From the NCBI RefSeq assembly GCF_001591365.1, contig NZ_BCUT01000002.1, positions 930,001 to 994,000 on the forward strand: 64,000 nt of DNA, written 5' to 3'. Positions 8,072 to 15,933 of the stretch are shown in pieces; positions within the stretch are counted from its first letter, which is position 1, and every line of letters begins with the position of its first letter. Source of the stretch: Variovorax paradoxus NBRC 15149. Its GTDB lineage: Bacteria; Pseudomonadota; Gammaproteobacteria; Burkholderiales; Burkholderiaceae_C. The position numbers and the translations under genes were made by a program. The notes beneath the pieces were generated by a model. That model ran no database searches, was not told the origin of the DNA, and was given only the letters and a program-made list of their open reading frames with translations.

Positions 8072-8099
8072 TGGCGAATGCGGAGCGAGTCGAACGCTC
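8072..8099 (-). pseudogene. 3' half-tRNA fragment (T arm + acceptor strand + CCA)
   Basis: On the minus strand a perfect T arm (GAGCG, loop TTCGACT, CGCTC) is followed by an acceptor-like strand CGCATTC, G73 and CCA. The bases before it are a 15-nt spacer after the CCA of tRNA-Asp, with no D arm, anticodon arm or 5' acceptor strand. It is therefore either a truncated tRNA gene or a tRNA-3'-half mimic. I found no matching 5' half (GAATGCG) in the array. Confidence 0.75.
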
Positions 8100-8115
8100 G
8101 TGCGTGGTGGGTGGG

Positions 8116-8191
8116 TGGCGATCCGTAAGGGAGTTGAACCCTTGGCTTCCTCCTGGACAGGGAGGCACTCTGGCCGCTGAGTTAACGGATC
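8116..8191 (-). tRNA. tRNA-Asp (GUC)
   Basis: The loop CTGTCCA lies between CCTCC and GGAGG, so the anticodon is GUC. The acceptor GATCCGT/ACGGATC is perfect, discriminator G73 fits aspartate identity, and CCA is encoded. The T loop is TTCAACT. Confidence 0.93.
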
Positions 8192-8211
8192 ACTGTATGT
8201 GGTGAAGAAAC

Positions 8212-8300
8212 TGGCGGAGCATGTTCGATTCGAACGAACGAGCCGCTTGCGCGGCCACGGCTTAGCAAGCCGCTGCCTTGGACCTCTCGGCCAATGCTCC
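8212..8300 (-). tRNA. tRNA-Ser (GCU)
   Basis: An 89-nt class II tRNA with a long variable arm. The loop TTGCTAA in a GCGGC/GCCGT stem gives anticodon GCU. The acceptor GGAGCAT/ATGCTCC is perfect, discriminator is G and CCA is encoded. Confidence 0.94.
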
Positions 8301-8393
8301 AATGGTGTCCGGTTACGAGTTCCGGCGACGCCCAATTTTTGCGTCCGGTTTCCACGAGAGGACGATCTGCATCGCCCTGTCTCGCTCTTGTGT

Positions 8394-8470
<77 letters not shown>

Positions 8471-8491
8471 ATTTTCTTTCGATCAATTTAC

Positions 8492-8569
8492 TGGCAGACC
8501 GTGCACGATTCGAACGTGCGATTGCCTGAGTCAAAGTCAGGTGCCTTAGTCCAGCTTGGCGAACGGTCT
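8492..8569 (-). tRNA. tRNA-Gln (UUG)
   Basis: The loop CTTTGAC in a CCTGA/TCAGG stem gives anticodon UUG. The acceptor AGACCGT/ACGGTCT is paired with discriminator G and encoded CCA, and the T loop is TTCGAAT. Confidence 0.94.
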
Positions 8570-8607
8570 GTATGCATTTGCGCCAACCTTGAGTTGACAG
8601 AAAGCGA

Positions 8608-8686
8608 TGGTTGCGCGAGCAAGATTTGAACTTGCGATCTCGAGCGTATGAAACTCGCGGGGACGGCCAGGCTCCCCTACCGCGCT
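8608..8686 (-). tRNA. tRNA-Met (CAU), initiator-like
   Basis: The loop TTCATAC in a CGAGT/GCTCG stem gives anticodon CAU. The 1-72 position is an A-A mismatch, the D loop contains AGCCTGG and the T loop is TTCAAAT with CGCAACCA at the 3' end, all as in bacterial initiator tRNA. However, the three consecutive G-C pairs at 29-31/39-41 that initiators need are absent. It may be an initiator derivative used in elongation, or a degraded initiator. Confidence 0.8.
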
Positions 8687-8712
8687 GTGTGTGATGCTGA
8701 TGAATGTCGATG

Positions 8713-8789
8713 TGGAGTCGTATGCGGGATTCGAACCCGCGTCTACAAGGATGAAAACCTTGCGTCCTAAGCCACTAGACGAATACGAC
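8713..8789 (-). tRNA. tRNA-Glu (UUC)
   Basis: The loop TTTTCAT in a CAAGG/CCTTG stem gives anticodon UUC. The acceptor GTCGTAT/ATACGAC is perfect and CCA is encoded. The discriminator is U rather than the G usual for tRNA-Glu. Confidence 0.92.
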
Positions 8790-8802
8790 ATGAATCTGCG
8801 AA

Positions 8803-8879
8803 TGGAGCCCGCAGTCCGAATCGAACGGACGACCTCTCGCTTACAAGGCGAGCGCTGCTACCAGCTGAGCTATGCGGAC
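8803..8879 (-). tRNA. tRNA-Thr (UGU)
   Basis: The loop CTTGTAA in a CTCGC/GCGAG stem gives anticodon UGU. The acceptor GTCCGCA/TGCGGGC pairs with one G-U, discriminator is U and CCA is encoded. Confidence 0.93.
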
Positions 8880-8904
8880 GAAACTTTGTCCGTGCTACGA
8901 GAAA

Positions 8905-8980
8905 TGGCGAGCACCGAAGGAGTCGAACCTTCAACCGCCGGTTTTGGAGACCGGTGTTCTGCCAGTTGAACTAGGCACTC
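8905..8980 (-). tRNA. tRNA-Trp (CCA)
   Basis: The loop CTCCAAA in a CCGGT/ACCGG stem gives anticodon CCA. The acceptor GAGTGCC/GGTGCTC pairs with G-U wobbles, discriminator G73 fits tryptophan identity and the 3' CCA is encoded. Confidence 0.93.
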
Positions 8981-8990
8981 AAGAAGCTGG

Positions 8991-9075
8991 TGGTCCCCCA
9001 AGCAAGCCTCGAACTTGCATGACTTTTGTCCCCGGTTTCTGAGACCGGTGCGTCTACCGATTCCGCCATCGGGGG
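8991..9075 (-). tRNA. tRNA-Leu (CAG)
   Basis: An 85-nt class II tRNA with long variable arm. The loop CTCAGAA in a CCGGT/ACCGG stem gives anticodon CAG. The acceptor CCCCCGA/TTGGGGG is paired, discriminator A73 fits leucine identity and CCA is encoded. Confidence 0.94.
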
Positions 9076-9168
9076 TGGTTCCATTTCGGTTGTGTCTTCA
9101 CGCGATTCGGGCGCTTGCGCGCCCACGTCGACATCGCTGCACATGGCTGGGTCCAGACCGTGCACATC

Positions 9169-9202
9169 CCTCCAGGCCGCCGACGCGGTTGGCCTCTGGA
9201 GG
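9169..9202. other. strong hairpin in the spacer between tRNA-Leu and the tRNA-Gly-like gene
   Basis: CCTCCAG (9169-9175) pairs perfectly with CTGGAGG (9196-9202), with an inner GGCC/GGCC pairing. No T run follows on either strand, so it is not a classical terminator. It lies in the longest (about 150-bp) spacer of the array and could guide RNA processing or be a remnant of a long-variable-arm tRNA. Confidence 0.5.
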
Positions 9203-9224
9203 TGCTGCAAAGGCACACCCGAAA

Positions 9225-9301
9225 TGGAGCAGCAGGAGGGCTTCGATCCCTCGGCCTCAACGTTGGCGACGTTGCGCTCTACCTGGCTGAGCTACGGCTG
9301 C
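9225..9301 (-). tRNA. tRNA-Gly-like (GCC) with C33 and A54
   Basis: The stem CAACG/CGTTG closes the loop TCGCCAA, so the anticodon is GCC but position 33 is C. The T loop is ATCGAAG, replacing T54 by A. The acceptor GCAGCCG/CTGCTGC has one C6-U67 mismatch, U73 fits glycine identity and CCA is encoded. It is the first (5'-most) tRNA of the array. Confidence 0.75.
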
Positions 9302-9451
9302 AAGTTTTTTTGCGAGTTGTTGGCCCCACCAGTGAGGGGCGCGACTCGCGGCAAATTTTTAAGGATCACCCACCGGCGCCACTCGGCGGGTGAGTTCACG
9401 GCAGCGCGATCACTGCAGTGGCGGCCGGCACCAGGTGCCGTTCGCGGTTGT

Positions 9452-9469
9452 GTGCGGTTCGATCCGCAC
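9452..9469 (+). other. isolated T-arm-like hairpin upstream of the array
   Basis: GTGCGG-TTCGAT-CCGCAC forms a 6-bp stem around a sequence matching the tRNA T-loop consensus GGTTCRANCC, but on the plus strand, opposite to the array. No cloverleaf surrounds it. It lies between the array and the terminator of the small minus-strand ORF. Confidence 0.45.
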
Positions 9470-9470
9470 G

Positions 9471-9512
9471 GAAAAAACAAAAAGGCCCGGAATCCACTTG
9501 GGAATCCGGGCC
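9471..9512 (-). terminator. rho-independent terminator
   Basis: On the minus strand the stem GGCCCGGA/TCCGGGCC (with a further inner pairing) is followed by TTTTTGTTTTTT. It ends a transcript coming from the right, the one carrying the small ORF at 9542-9739, and so insulates the tRNA array from that unit. Confidence 0.88.
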
Positions 9513-9541
9513 TCTGGCGAGAGAGCTTGGAAGGTGCGCGC

Positions 9542-9739
9542 CTACGCGCTACCTCCACCCGGGTGCGGCTGATCCTCGTACTGCTGTCCGAGCCACAAGC
9601 TGGCCGGAATCGCGGGAAAGGAGTTCAGCTGCGAATGCATCTTGAATGTCGTCAGGTTGCTGCCACCACAAAACAAGACGCGCACGAACGTCCGGCCCGA
9701 TGCGGGTCGATGGTTCAGTGAGCTCAGGTTTGCGTTCAC
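9542..9739 (-). CDS. small hypothetical protein opposite the HTH gene
   Basis: A possible 65-codon gene from a GTG at 9737-9739. It ends 30 bp before a strong terminator (9471-9512) and lies downstream of a plausible minus-strand promoter (TTGCGT, 17 bp, TTACAT at 9853-9825), so a transcript through it is well supported. The frame stays open and protein-like for some 25 codons upstream of the GTG, without an ATG or ribosome-binding site. A rarer start, or none, therefore cannot be excluded. It contains Cys in FCGGSN and a Pro/Gly-rich tail (QPHPGGG). I do not recognise the family. Confidence 0.4.
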   Translation of the reverse strand: MNANLSSLNHRPASGRTFVRVLFCGGSNLTTFKMHSQLNSFPAIPASLWLGQQYEDQPHPGGGSA

Positions 9740-9823
9740 GATGGTTCCAGTGGTTGGCGAGTTCTCGATGAATCGAAGGTGGTTGCGGAAGAAACTGGAC
9801 GAATCAATTTCGTCGATGGATGT

Positions 9824-9853
9824 AATGTAAACTGGGTTTACTGCGCGACGCAA
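9824..9853. promoter_or_regulatory. palindromic operator inside a divergent promoter
   Basis: GTAAAC-TGG-GTTTAC (9827-9841) is a perfect 15-bp inverted repeat. It lies between the -35 (TTGCGT) and -10 (TTACAT) of the leftward promoter and about 90 bp upstream of the HTH gene start. A repressor bound here would block leftward transcription; the HTH protein encoded to the right is the natural candidate. Confidence 0.6.
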
Positions 9854-9928
9854 TACTTTTTTTGGGTGTTGTGTTTTTTTCTCACTCCACGTCCGTTCAC
9901 ACGGACGCTTTGCTCCGCCGCTCCCAGC

Positions 9929-10303
9929 ATGTCCCTGCCTGCCATTCGTCGCAATAATGTCCTGATCCTCTTCGGCGACTTCGTTGCGGAGCGTGCGTCC
10001 AATGGGGCGGAACCGCTCGGCCTGGCGGCGAAGTTCGCGGAGAAGCTGCAGATCTCCGCGAGCATGTGGAGCCAGATCAAGAAGGGCCGCGTCATTTCCG
10101 ACAAGCTCGCACGGCAGATCGAGAGCCGTTGTGGCAAGGAGCCACTTTGGCTCGATGCGCCTCAAAGCGCGGAGCCGTTGCAGGACCCGGGGGAGGAGCG
10201 CTTCGTCGAGCTGGCCCGCCGAGCCTACAGAGCTCAGAACGCGCGCGGCAAGCGTGCGCTGAGGACCATCTTGCTGGAGCATGGGGCGCCTCAGAAGGAG
10301 TGA
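9929..10303 (+). CDS. small Cro/CI-like helix-turn-helix protein
   Basis: A 124-residue protein with a predicted helix-turn-helix at about residues 29-60 (LAAKFAEKLQISASMWSQIK, then the KKGRVIS turn). The remainder is basic and lacks any visible catalytic motif. The ATG at 9929 is preferred, since the open frame upstream reads through T-rich promoter DNA. It is divergent from the small ORF at 9542-9739 and shares a perfect palindrome with it, typical of a self-regulating repressor. Its closeness to the tRNA array and HNH gene suggests it could regulate that region, but no operator copy is seen next to the array itself. Confidence 0.75.
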   Translation: MSLPAIRRNNVLILFGDFVAERASNGAEPLGLAAKFAEKLQISASMWSQIKKGRVISDKLARQIESRCGKEPLWLDAPQSAEPLQDPGEERFVELARRAYRAQNARGKRALRTILLEHGAPQKE

Positions 10304-10454
10304 GTGGGGCGGTCTTCTTCTGCCGTCTGGGATGCCTGACTGGAACGCCACGCAAGCTGGGCGTGAAGCGCAGGAGGTGCAGGGGCGCCAAGAAGTGGCT
10401 GCGGGACGCGCGGCCAAGTTCCAGGAAAAGCCAAGGCCGCAACCAGGACCATGG

Positions 10455-10862
10455 TCAGCCGCGCCGGAGTGCGCGGCCGATCCAGGCCTGCAGCTCGCGC
10501 GCGTCGATCGGCTTCTCGATCAGGCACAGCGCGGTGCTCGCCTGCACGCGCTCGCGCACACGGGCCGATGCGAGCGCGGTGATGAACAGCGTGGGAACGT
10601 CGATGCCCTGGCCCAGGAGCCGGTCCAGCAACTCGATGCCGTCCATCGCCGGCATTTGCACGTCGCAGACCAGGCATTGCGTATGGGTCGCCATGCCGGA
10701 GGCAAGGAAGGCCGGGCCCGACGCGAACTCGCGCGCTTCCCAGCCGAGCGAGCGCACGAGGCTGCTGGTCGCGGCGCGCACGAAAGGATCGTCGTCGACG
10801 ATGGACACGAGTTCGATGCTGAGGGGTTGCAAGGGAAAAATCCGGGCTCTTTGACCTGGCAA
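10455..10862 (-). CDS. single-domain response regulator (receiver only)
   Basis: A CheY-like receiver with the acidic pocket DDD near the start (SIVDDDPF), phosphoacceptor Asp in LVCDVQMP, Thr in LFITAL and the conserved Lys in IEKPID. No output domain follows, so it must act through partners or compete for phosphate. There is no ATG near the N-terminus: in-frame starts are TTG at 10862, TTG at 10832 and a later GTG just before the receiver. The start is therefore uncertain and translation is likely weak. It lies 124 bp downstream of the large winged-helix ATPase regulator on the same strand. Confidence 0.82.
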   Translation of the reverse strand: MPGQRARIFPLQPLSIELVSIVDDDPFVRAATSSLVRSLGWEAREFASGPAFLASGMATHTQCLVCDVQMPAMDGIELLDRLLGQGIDVPTLFITALASARVRERVQASTALCLIEKPIDARELQAWIGRALRRG

Positions 10863-10986
10863 GCGGCCGGGACGATCCCGCCGCCGCTGCCCGGTGCCCC
10901 AGATTAGCGCCGCCAGCGGGCGGCGCCATCATATGTAGGTATGGATGGCCGGCGCGCGCCCGTTGCCGGCCGGCCAGGGAGCACGG

Positions 10987-13872
10987 TCAGACGGCCGCGC
11001 CTTTTGCCTTGCCGAAGAGCTGCTGCGCCTGTTGAAGGTCCGTGGTGTCGAAGCCTTCGGTGTAGTGGGCAAGGATGCCTTCCAGCAGGGCTCGCGCCTC
11101 GCGCTCGCGTCCGGCTGCCTGCCACATCCGCGCAAGGTCGGTCGCCGTTCGCAGCTCCCACGCGCGGGCGCCTTGCTGCCTGCTGCTGGCGAGCGACTGG
11201 ACGAGGCACTCCTCGGCTTGCGCCGCGTGCGAAGGCGGCAGGCACGACAACGCGCGGGCCTTGGCCCGAAGGAGTTCCGGAAGGTTGTACAGGTCGCCTT
11301 TTGCATGCACCAGCGCCAGGGTGTCGTCCAGCAGTTCCAGCGCGTCGGCTGTCTGCCCCAGGGCGGTCAGGCCCTCGGCCAGCGTCAGGTTGAATGCCGT
11401 GGTGAGCAGCTCGTAGCGGGATTCGCGAAGCTCCACCAGGCAGTCCTGGATCGCCTGGACGCCGCGCCCGGCATCGCCGCGCCTGACGGCCAGTTCGCCC
11501 TTGACCCCCCGGCCCACGGCCAGGTACGGCGTGAGCGAATGGGCCTCCGCGTAGGCGATGAATCGGTCGATGTCCCGTTCGGCGCGTTCCAGGTCGCCGA
11601 CCCACATGTACACCGACACCGCCCAGATCAGCGCGATGCACAGCGTGACGGGATGGTCCAGTTGCCGCGCTTCGTCGACGGCGCGCTGCGCGAGCACGAC
11701 GGCCTGCGACGGGTAGCCCTGGAGCCACAAGGTCCTGGCCAGCGCGATGCGGGCGCGGTTGCGCAGATCGAATCCCGAGTAGATGCTGCTGTCCTGCAGC
11801 GAATCGGGTGACCCGGCGAGCGCGGCTTCGAGCAGGCGCCTGGCCTCGGGCTGATCGCCCAGCAGATGGTTGCAGAGCCCGACCAGCGAGTTCGCCGCGG
11901 CCACCGCGGTTGCGTCGCCGATGGTGCTGGCCACGCGGGCGCAGCGATGCGCGTATTTCAATGATTCGACGAAGTCGCCGATGCGCTCGTGAAAGATCTG
12001 GAGCCGGCCAAGCAGCTGGACCTGGCTGGCGGCATCGTCCAGCGCCTCGGCGACCTCGAGGCTGCGCTCCAGAGCCGCCCGCACCTCGTCGCTGTTGCCG
12101 CGGGTGAACATCTGCGAGACACCGATGGCTGCCTGCAGGTGCATTTCGGTCGAGCTGCCGCGCAGTGCGGGCGTGAGCTGCGCAAGCGCTCGCCTCGACC
12201 AGCCGTGGCACTCGGCCAGCAATGACTTCGCCAGGAACGCAGGCACGGCGGCCGATGCGAGCGAAACGCCCAGCTCCGTCGCGCGGCCCCGGCCGAAACA
12301 CCACGTGAGGGCGGCGCGGATGTTGCCCAGGTCGGCCGTCTCCGAGGCGCCATCGGGCGCATGCCCGGCGCCGCGGGACGCCGCCATCTGTTGCAGCCGG
12401 TCCCTAAAGTAGCGCGCGTGGTGCAGCGACGCGTCGTCGACGGTCGCTTCGTCGGCCTTCGAAAGTGCGTAGGTGCGCGTGCTTTCCAGAAGGCGGTACT
12501 GGGTGAAGGCGCCCGACGGCCGGATGGCAAGCAGGGACTTCTCCGCCAGGCTGGCGATCGCGGCGACGATCTGTTCCTTCGACAGGTTGTCCGCATCGGC
12601 CACGTGACGCGCGGCGTCGAGCGAAAAGTACCCGACAAAGACGCACAGGCGGCACAGAACCCGCCGTTCGTGGATGTCGAGAAGCTCGTAGCTCCAGTCC
12701 AGCGTGGCTTGCAGCGTGGCGTGCCGCGGCTGCGCGCCGCGCTGGCCGAGCCATGAAAGCGCCAGCCGCTCGTCCAGCAGCGTGGCGGTCTGGTGCAGTC
12801 CATAGGTCGACACGCGGCGCGCCGCGAGTTCGATGGCCAGCGCCACGCCATCGAGCTTTCTGCAGATGTTCGCGATGATCGGCGCGTCGGTGCCGTCGAG
12901 GTCGAGCGTGCTTCCGCTGGCCTCGGCCCTGTCCACGAACAGGCGCGTGGCGGGATACGCGAGGATCTCGCGCGCGCCGAGGCCGGGAAGGTCCGGCGGA
13001 CTGGCAAACGGATTCAGCGGGTGGACATACTCGCCCCGGACCCGCAGCGCCTCCCGGCTCGTGGCCAGGATATGGATGCTGGGCGCGGCCTGGAAGATTC
13101 TCTCGGCCAGCGAAGCTGCCGCCGCGATCACGTGTTCGCAGTTGTCCAGGACGAGGAGCATCCGGCGCTCGCGCAGGTACGAGACCAGGCTGGGAACCGG
13201 ATCGGCGGAACGCACCGAGAGCCGCAGCATCGAGGCGATGGCGGTCGGGACCAGGGAAGGATCGGTGAGTGTCGCCAGGTCCACGAAGACGACCGCGCCG
13301 GCGAAATCGGCCAGCAGATCGTGCCCGGTCCGGACCGCGACCGTCGTCTTGCCGACGCCCCCGGTACCCACCAGCGTGACGAAGCGTCCCTTGGCAAGCT
13401 GCGCCGCAATGGCAGCCAGATCCCCGCTGCGCCCGACCAGCAGGCCCGGCGGCGCAGGCAAGCCAGGCTCGACCGGCGACTCGTCCCGCTGCGCCTGCAC
13501 CTCCGGCTCGGCAAAGGTCCTGGAAATCTTGGCGACGAAGCAGTAGCCGCGGCCGACGATGTTCGACACATAGCGGGCGCCATCCTGCCCATCGCCGAGC
13601 GCCTGCCGCAGCATCGTGATCTGGTAGCGCAGGCTTCCGTCTGAAATGACCACGCCGGGCCAGGCCTCTGCCAGCAGTTCCTCCTTGCTCACCACGGCGT
13701 TGGCCCTGGCGATCAGCGCGAGGAGCACATCCATGGCGCGGCCACCCAGGTCCAGCGGCACGCCGTTGCGCGCCAGCAGCCGCTCGTTGACTCGCAGGGT
13801 GAAAGGGCCGAATGAAACGATCTCGCCTGGCTGCGCGAGCGGTTCTTTCCTCATGGCCGGTGGCGGGCTCAA
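10987..13872 (-). CDS. winged-helix / NTPase / TPR transcriptional regulator
   Basis: A 961-residue cytoplasmic protein. Residues about 18-115 are an OmpR/CadC-type winged-helix DNA-binding domain (GRAMDVLLALI ... SLRYQITMLRQALGD). Residues about 145-420 form a STAND/AP-ATPase with Walker A GTGGVGKTT (169-177) and an acidic Walker B strand VVFVDLATL. The C-terminal half is helical and TPR-like, typical of proteins that sense a ligand and oligomerise. It resembles the AfsR/LuxR-ATPase class but with the DNA-binding domain at the N-terminus. It sits within a run of regulatory genes on this strand, 213 bp after a histidine kinase gene. The target genes are unknown. Confidence 0.85.
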   Translation of the reverse strand: MSPPPAMRKEPLAQPGEIVSFGPFTLRVNERLLARNGVPLDLGGRAMDVLLALIARANAVVSKEELLAEAWPGVVISDGSLRYQITMLRQALGDGQDGARYVSNIVGRGYCFVAKISRTFAEPEVQAQRDESPVEPGLPAPPGLLVGRSGDLAAIAAQLAKGRFVTLVGTGGVGKTTVAVRTGHDLLADFAGAVVFVDLATLTDPSLVPTAIASMLRLSVRSADPVPSLVSYLRERRMLLVLDNCEHVIAAAASLAERIFQAAPSIHILATSREALRVRGEYVHPLNPFASPPDLPGLGAREILAYPATRLFVDRAEASGSTLDLDGTDAPIIANICRKLDGVALAIELAARRVSTYGLHQTATLLDERLALSWLGQRGAQPRHATLQATLDWSYELLDIHERRVLCRLCVFVGYFSLDAARHVADADNLSKEQIVAAIASLAEKSLLAIRPSGAFTQYRLLESTRTYALSKADEATVDDASLHHARYFRDRLQQMAASRGAGHAPDGASETADLGNIRAALTWCFGRGRATELGVSLASAAVPAFLAKSLLAECHGWSRRALAQLTPALRGSSTEMHLQAAIGVSQMFTRGNSDEVRAALERSLEVAEALDDAASQVQLLGRLQIFHERIGDFVESLKYAHRCARVASTIGDATAVAAANSLVGLCNHLLGDQPEARRLLEAALAGSPDSLQDSSIYSGFDLRNRARIALARTLWLQGYPSQAVVLAQRAVDEARQLDHPVTLCIALIWAVSVYMWVGDLERAERDIDRFIAYAEAHSLTPYLAVGRGVKGELAVRRGDAGRGVQAIQDCLVELRESRYELLTTAFNLTLAEGLTALGQTADALELLDDTLALVHAKGDLYNLPELLRAKARALSCLPPSHAAQAEECLVQSLASSRQQGARAWELRTATDLARMWQAAGREREARALLEGILAHYTEGFDTTDLQQAQQLFGKAKGAAV

Positions 13873-14085
13873 TGGAATGCGGGACGAAATTGGATTTGAA
13901 AGTTCCTGGATGCTCCGCTCACGAATGGCAGCAGATTCGCGCGTCGCCGAGGCCGCCGGAGTTTACAGCCAGAGGCTCATCGGCCTCGGTGCGAAGACGC
14001 GATGGCATTTCTGGTATTCATCAGCACGCCGCAAAAATGCAGCGGGCGGCGCCTTGCCCCTCCGGCGCCTGCGTCCGCGCTGGCG

Positions 14086-15099
14086 TCACGCGACCACGAG
14101 CGGCAGCGTCAACCGTGCCTCGAACCCGCCGCTGCGGCGGTTCTCCAGATGGAGCTCGCCCTGCATCGCCTGCACCAGGCGCCGGGAGATCGCCAGGCCG
14201 AGGCCGGACCCGGGCTTGCCCTCTTGCAGCTGCTGCCCCCGCACCCAGGGGGAGAGGACGGCGTCGATCTGCGCCGGCCGGATGCCCGGGCCGGAGTCGA
14301 CCACGGCCAGCACGAGGCTCGTCGTATCGACGCGGGCGCAAACGCGAACATCCGTGCCGTAGCGCAAGGCGTTGTCGATCAGGTTGGCCAGCACGCGCCG
14401 CAGCGCGAGGGGGCAGGCAACCACCGGCTGGCCGATGCATCCGTCGAGCGCAATCGCACGGCCCGAGTCGCGGTAGTTGCGCACCAGGTTGCCGATCAGG
14501 CCATCGGCATCGACCCGCTGCAGCGGCTCGGCCAAGCTGTGCTGCATCCGCGCGCAGGCGATGCTGCCTTCGACCAGCTCGCGCATCTCGGCGAGGTCCC
14601 GCTCCATGGCCTTGCGCGCCTCGGCGTCCCCGAGCATTTCGCAGCGCAGTCCCATGCGGGTGAGCGGCGTGCGCAGGTCGTGCGCATAGCCGGCCTGCAC
14701 GTCCAGGTGCTGCGCCTGGCGCTCGGCCTGCCGGCGGCCGAGCGTATTGATCGCGCGCGCCACCCAGGCGATGTCGGCCGGACCGCTTTCTTCCAGCGCA
14801 GGTATGCGGGCGTCGCTTGCCGCGCGTTCCAGCATGACGGCCAGGCGCGCCGCACTCGCACGGTGGGCCTGGAGCTTGAATCCGAGGAACGCCGCCACCA
14901 TTGCGAGGCCGGCGAGTAGCGGCATGCCCAGGAGCCACAGCGTGCTGTCGCCGATCGTGCAGGCCGTTGGCGCAAGCGCCGATGCATGCGCGTTCTGCCC
15001 GAGCGCGAGGACGGCGAGCGCGCGGGCCGCGGCCAGCGCCATGCCGCTGGCGGTATTGGGATGGATGGTGCCGATGGACTTCAAGGGGCTGCAGGTCAT
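14086..15099 (-). CDS. sensor histidine kinase with short periplasmic loop
   Basis: A 337-residue inner-membrane kinase. There are two membrane segments (about 20-34 and 53-75) with only a short loop between them, so the sensing part is minimal. The H-box is YAHDLRTPLTRM, the N-box ANLIDNALRYG, the G1 motif VVDSGPGI and the G2 motif GSGLGLAISRR. Start at 15099 is preferred because GGAGAAAGAG precedes ATG; the longer frame begins in arginine-rich sequence. No OmpR-type regulator is adjacent; the nearest response regulators are the FixJ-type one upstream (157 bp) and the orphan receiver downstream. Confidence 0.87.
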   Translation of the reverse strand: MTCSPLKSIGTIHPNTASGMALAAARALAVLALGQNAHASALAPTACTIGDSTLWLLGMPLLAGLAMVAAFLGFKLQAHRASAARLAVMLERAASDARIPALEESGPADIAWVARAINTLGRRQAERQAQHLDVQAGYAHDLRTPLTRMGLRCEMLGDAEARKAMERDLAEMRELVEGSIACARMQHSLAEPLQRVDADGLIGNLVRNYRDSGRAIALDGCIGQPVVACPLALRRVLANLIDNALRYGTDVRVCARVDTTSLVLAVVDSGPGIRPAQIDAVLSPWVRGQQLQEGKPGSGLGLAISRRLVQAMQGELHLENRRSGGFEARLTLPLVVA

Positions 15100-15256
15100 C
15101 TCTTTCTCCGTTCGCCGGCGCAACGGCCGGCACAAAGGAGATGACATCACGGGGGAGGGCGCGCGCACCATTGCACCAGCGTTCGGCCAACCCCTACGAA
15201 GGTTTGCCCTCACCATGCGTCCGTGTGGACCGGTGAGGGCGTGCCGAGCGGCGCGT

Positions 15257-15922
15257 TCAGTGCGCGGCCTGCAGGAGGCCGAGCGCTTCCATCTTGCGCA
15301 CCAGCTCCGCGACCGAGCGCGAGTTCATCTTGCGCATCGCCTGGCCCCGATGGATCTTGGCGGTGATCTCTGCAATGCCCATGCGGGCGGCGATCTGCTT
15401 GTTCATCAGGCCCGCGGCCACATGCTGCACCACCTCGCGCTCGCGCGGCGTGAGCGAGTCCCAGCACACGCGCAAGGCATGCAGCGAGTGCCCGAGCGCC
15501 AGGCGCCTGGCGTCCTTGTCCAGCGCGGCGGTGACCGCATCGATCATGTCCTGCTCGCGAAAGGGCTTGCTCAGGAAGTCCATGGCGCCGGCCTTCATCG
15601 CCCGCACGGTCATGGCGATGTCGCCGTGGCCGGTCATGAAGATGATGGGGATCGGCGCGCGGCCGGGCTGCAGCAGGGTTTGCTGCAAGGCCAGGCCGCT
15701 CTGGCCGCGCAGTCGCACGTCCAGCACCAGGCAGGAAGCGCCGCCGGCACGCGGCGCGGCAAGGAATTCCTCGGTGTCGGCGAAGGTGCGGACCTCCAGG
15801 TCGATCGAACGCAGCAGGCTGCCCAGCGCATTGCGCACGAGTTCGTCGTCATCGACGATGTAGACGACGCGCGTATCGCGGTCCGCCTGCAAGGGTGGGG
15901 AGAGATCGGTGGCAGGATGCAT
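15257..15922 (-). CDS. FixJ/LuxR-family response regulator
   Basis: A 221-residue two-domain regulator. The receiver has DDDE near residue 25, phosphoacceptor Asp in LVLDVRLRG, Thr in IFMTGHGD and Lys in LSKPF. The C-terminal LuxR/GerE helix-turn-helix contains SLTPREREVVQHVAAGLMN and the recognition-helix region GIAEITAKIH. It begins 11 bp after the stop of the giant kinase gene, so the two are certainly co-transcribed and form a cognate pair. It is the best candidate for the activator of the three promoters with GAYACA-NN-GGCATAC, one of which lies just upstream of this operon. Confidence 0.93.
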   Translation of the reverse strand: MHPATDLSPPLQADRDTRVVYIVDDDELVRNALGSLLRSIDLEVRTFADTEEFLAAPRAGGASCLVLDVRLRGQSGLALQQTLLQPGRAPIPIIFMTGHGDIAMTVRAMKAGAMDFLSKPFREQDMIDAVTAALDKDARRLALGHSLHALRVCWDSLTPREREVVQHVAAGLMNKQIAARMGIAEITAKIHRGQAMRKMNSRSVAELVRKMEALGLLQAAH

Positions 15923-15933
15923 GGGTGGTCGGC

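Noticed and set aside
8301..8393. Possible extra tRNA between tRNA-Ser and tRNA-Pro
   Set aside because: A CCA and CCGGAC-like strand exist, but no matching 5' acceptor strand, T loop or anticodon arm could be placed.
9001..9600. GOLLD-type large structured RNA, known from some tRNA arrays
   Set aside because: The available gene-free space is only about 240 bp plus a 150-bp spacer, too little for GOLLD; no known core motif was recognised.
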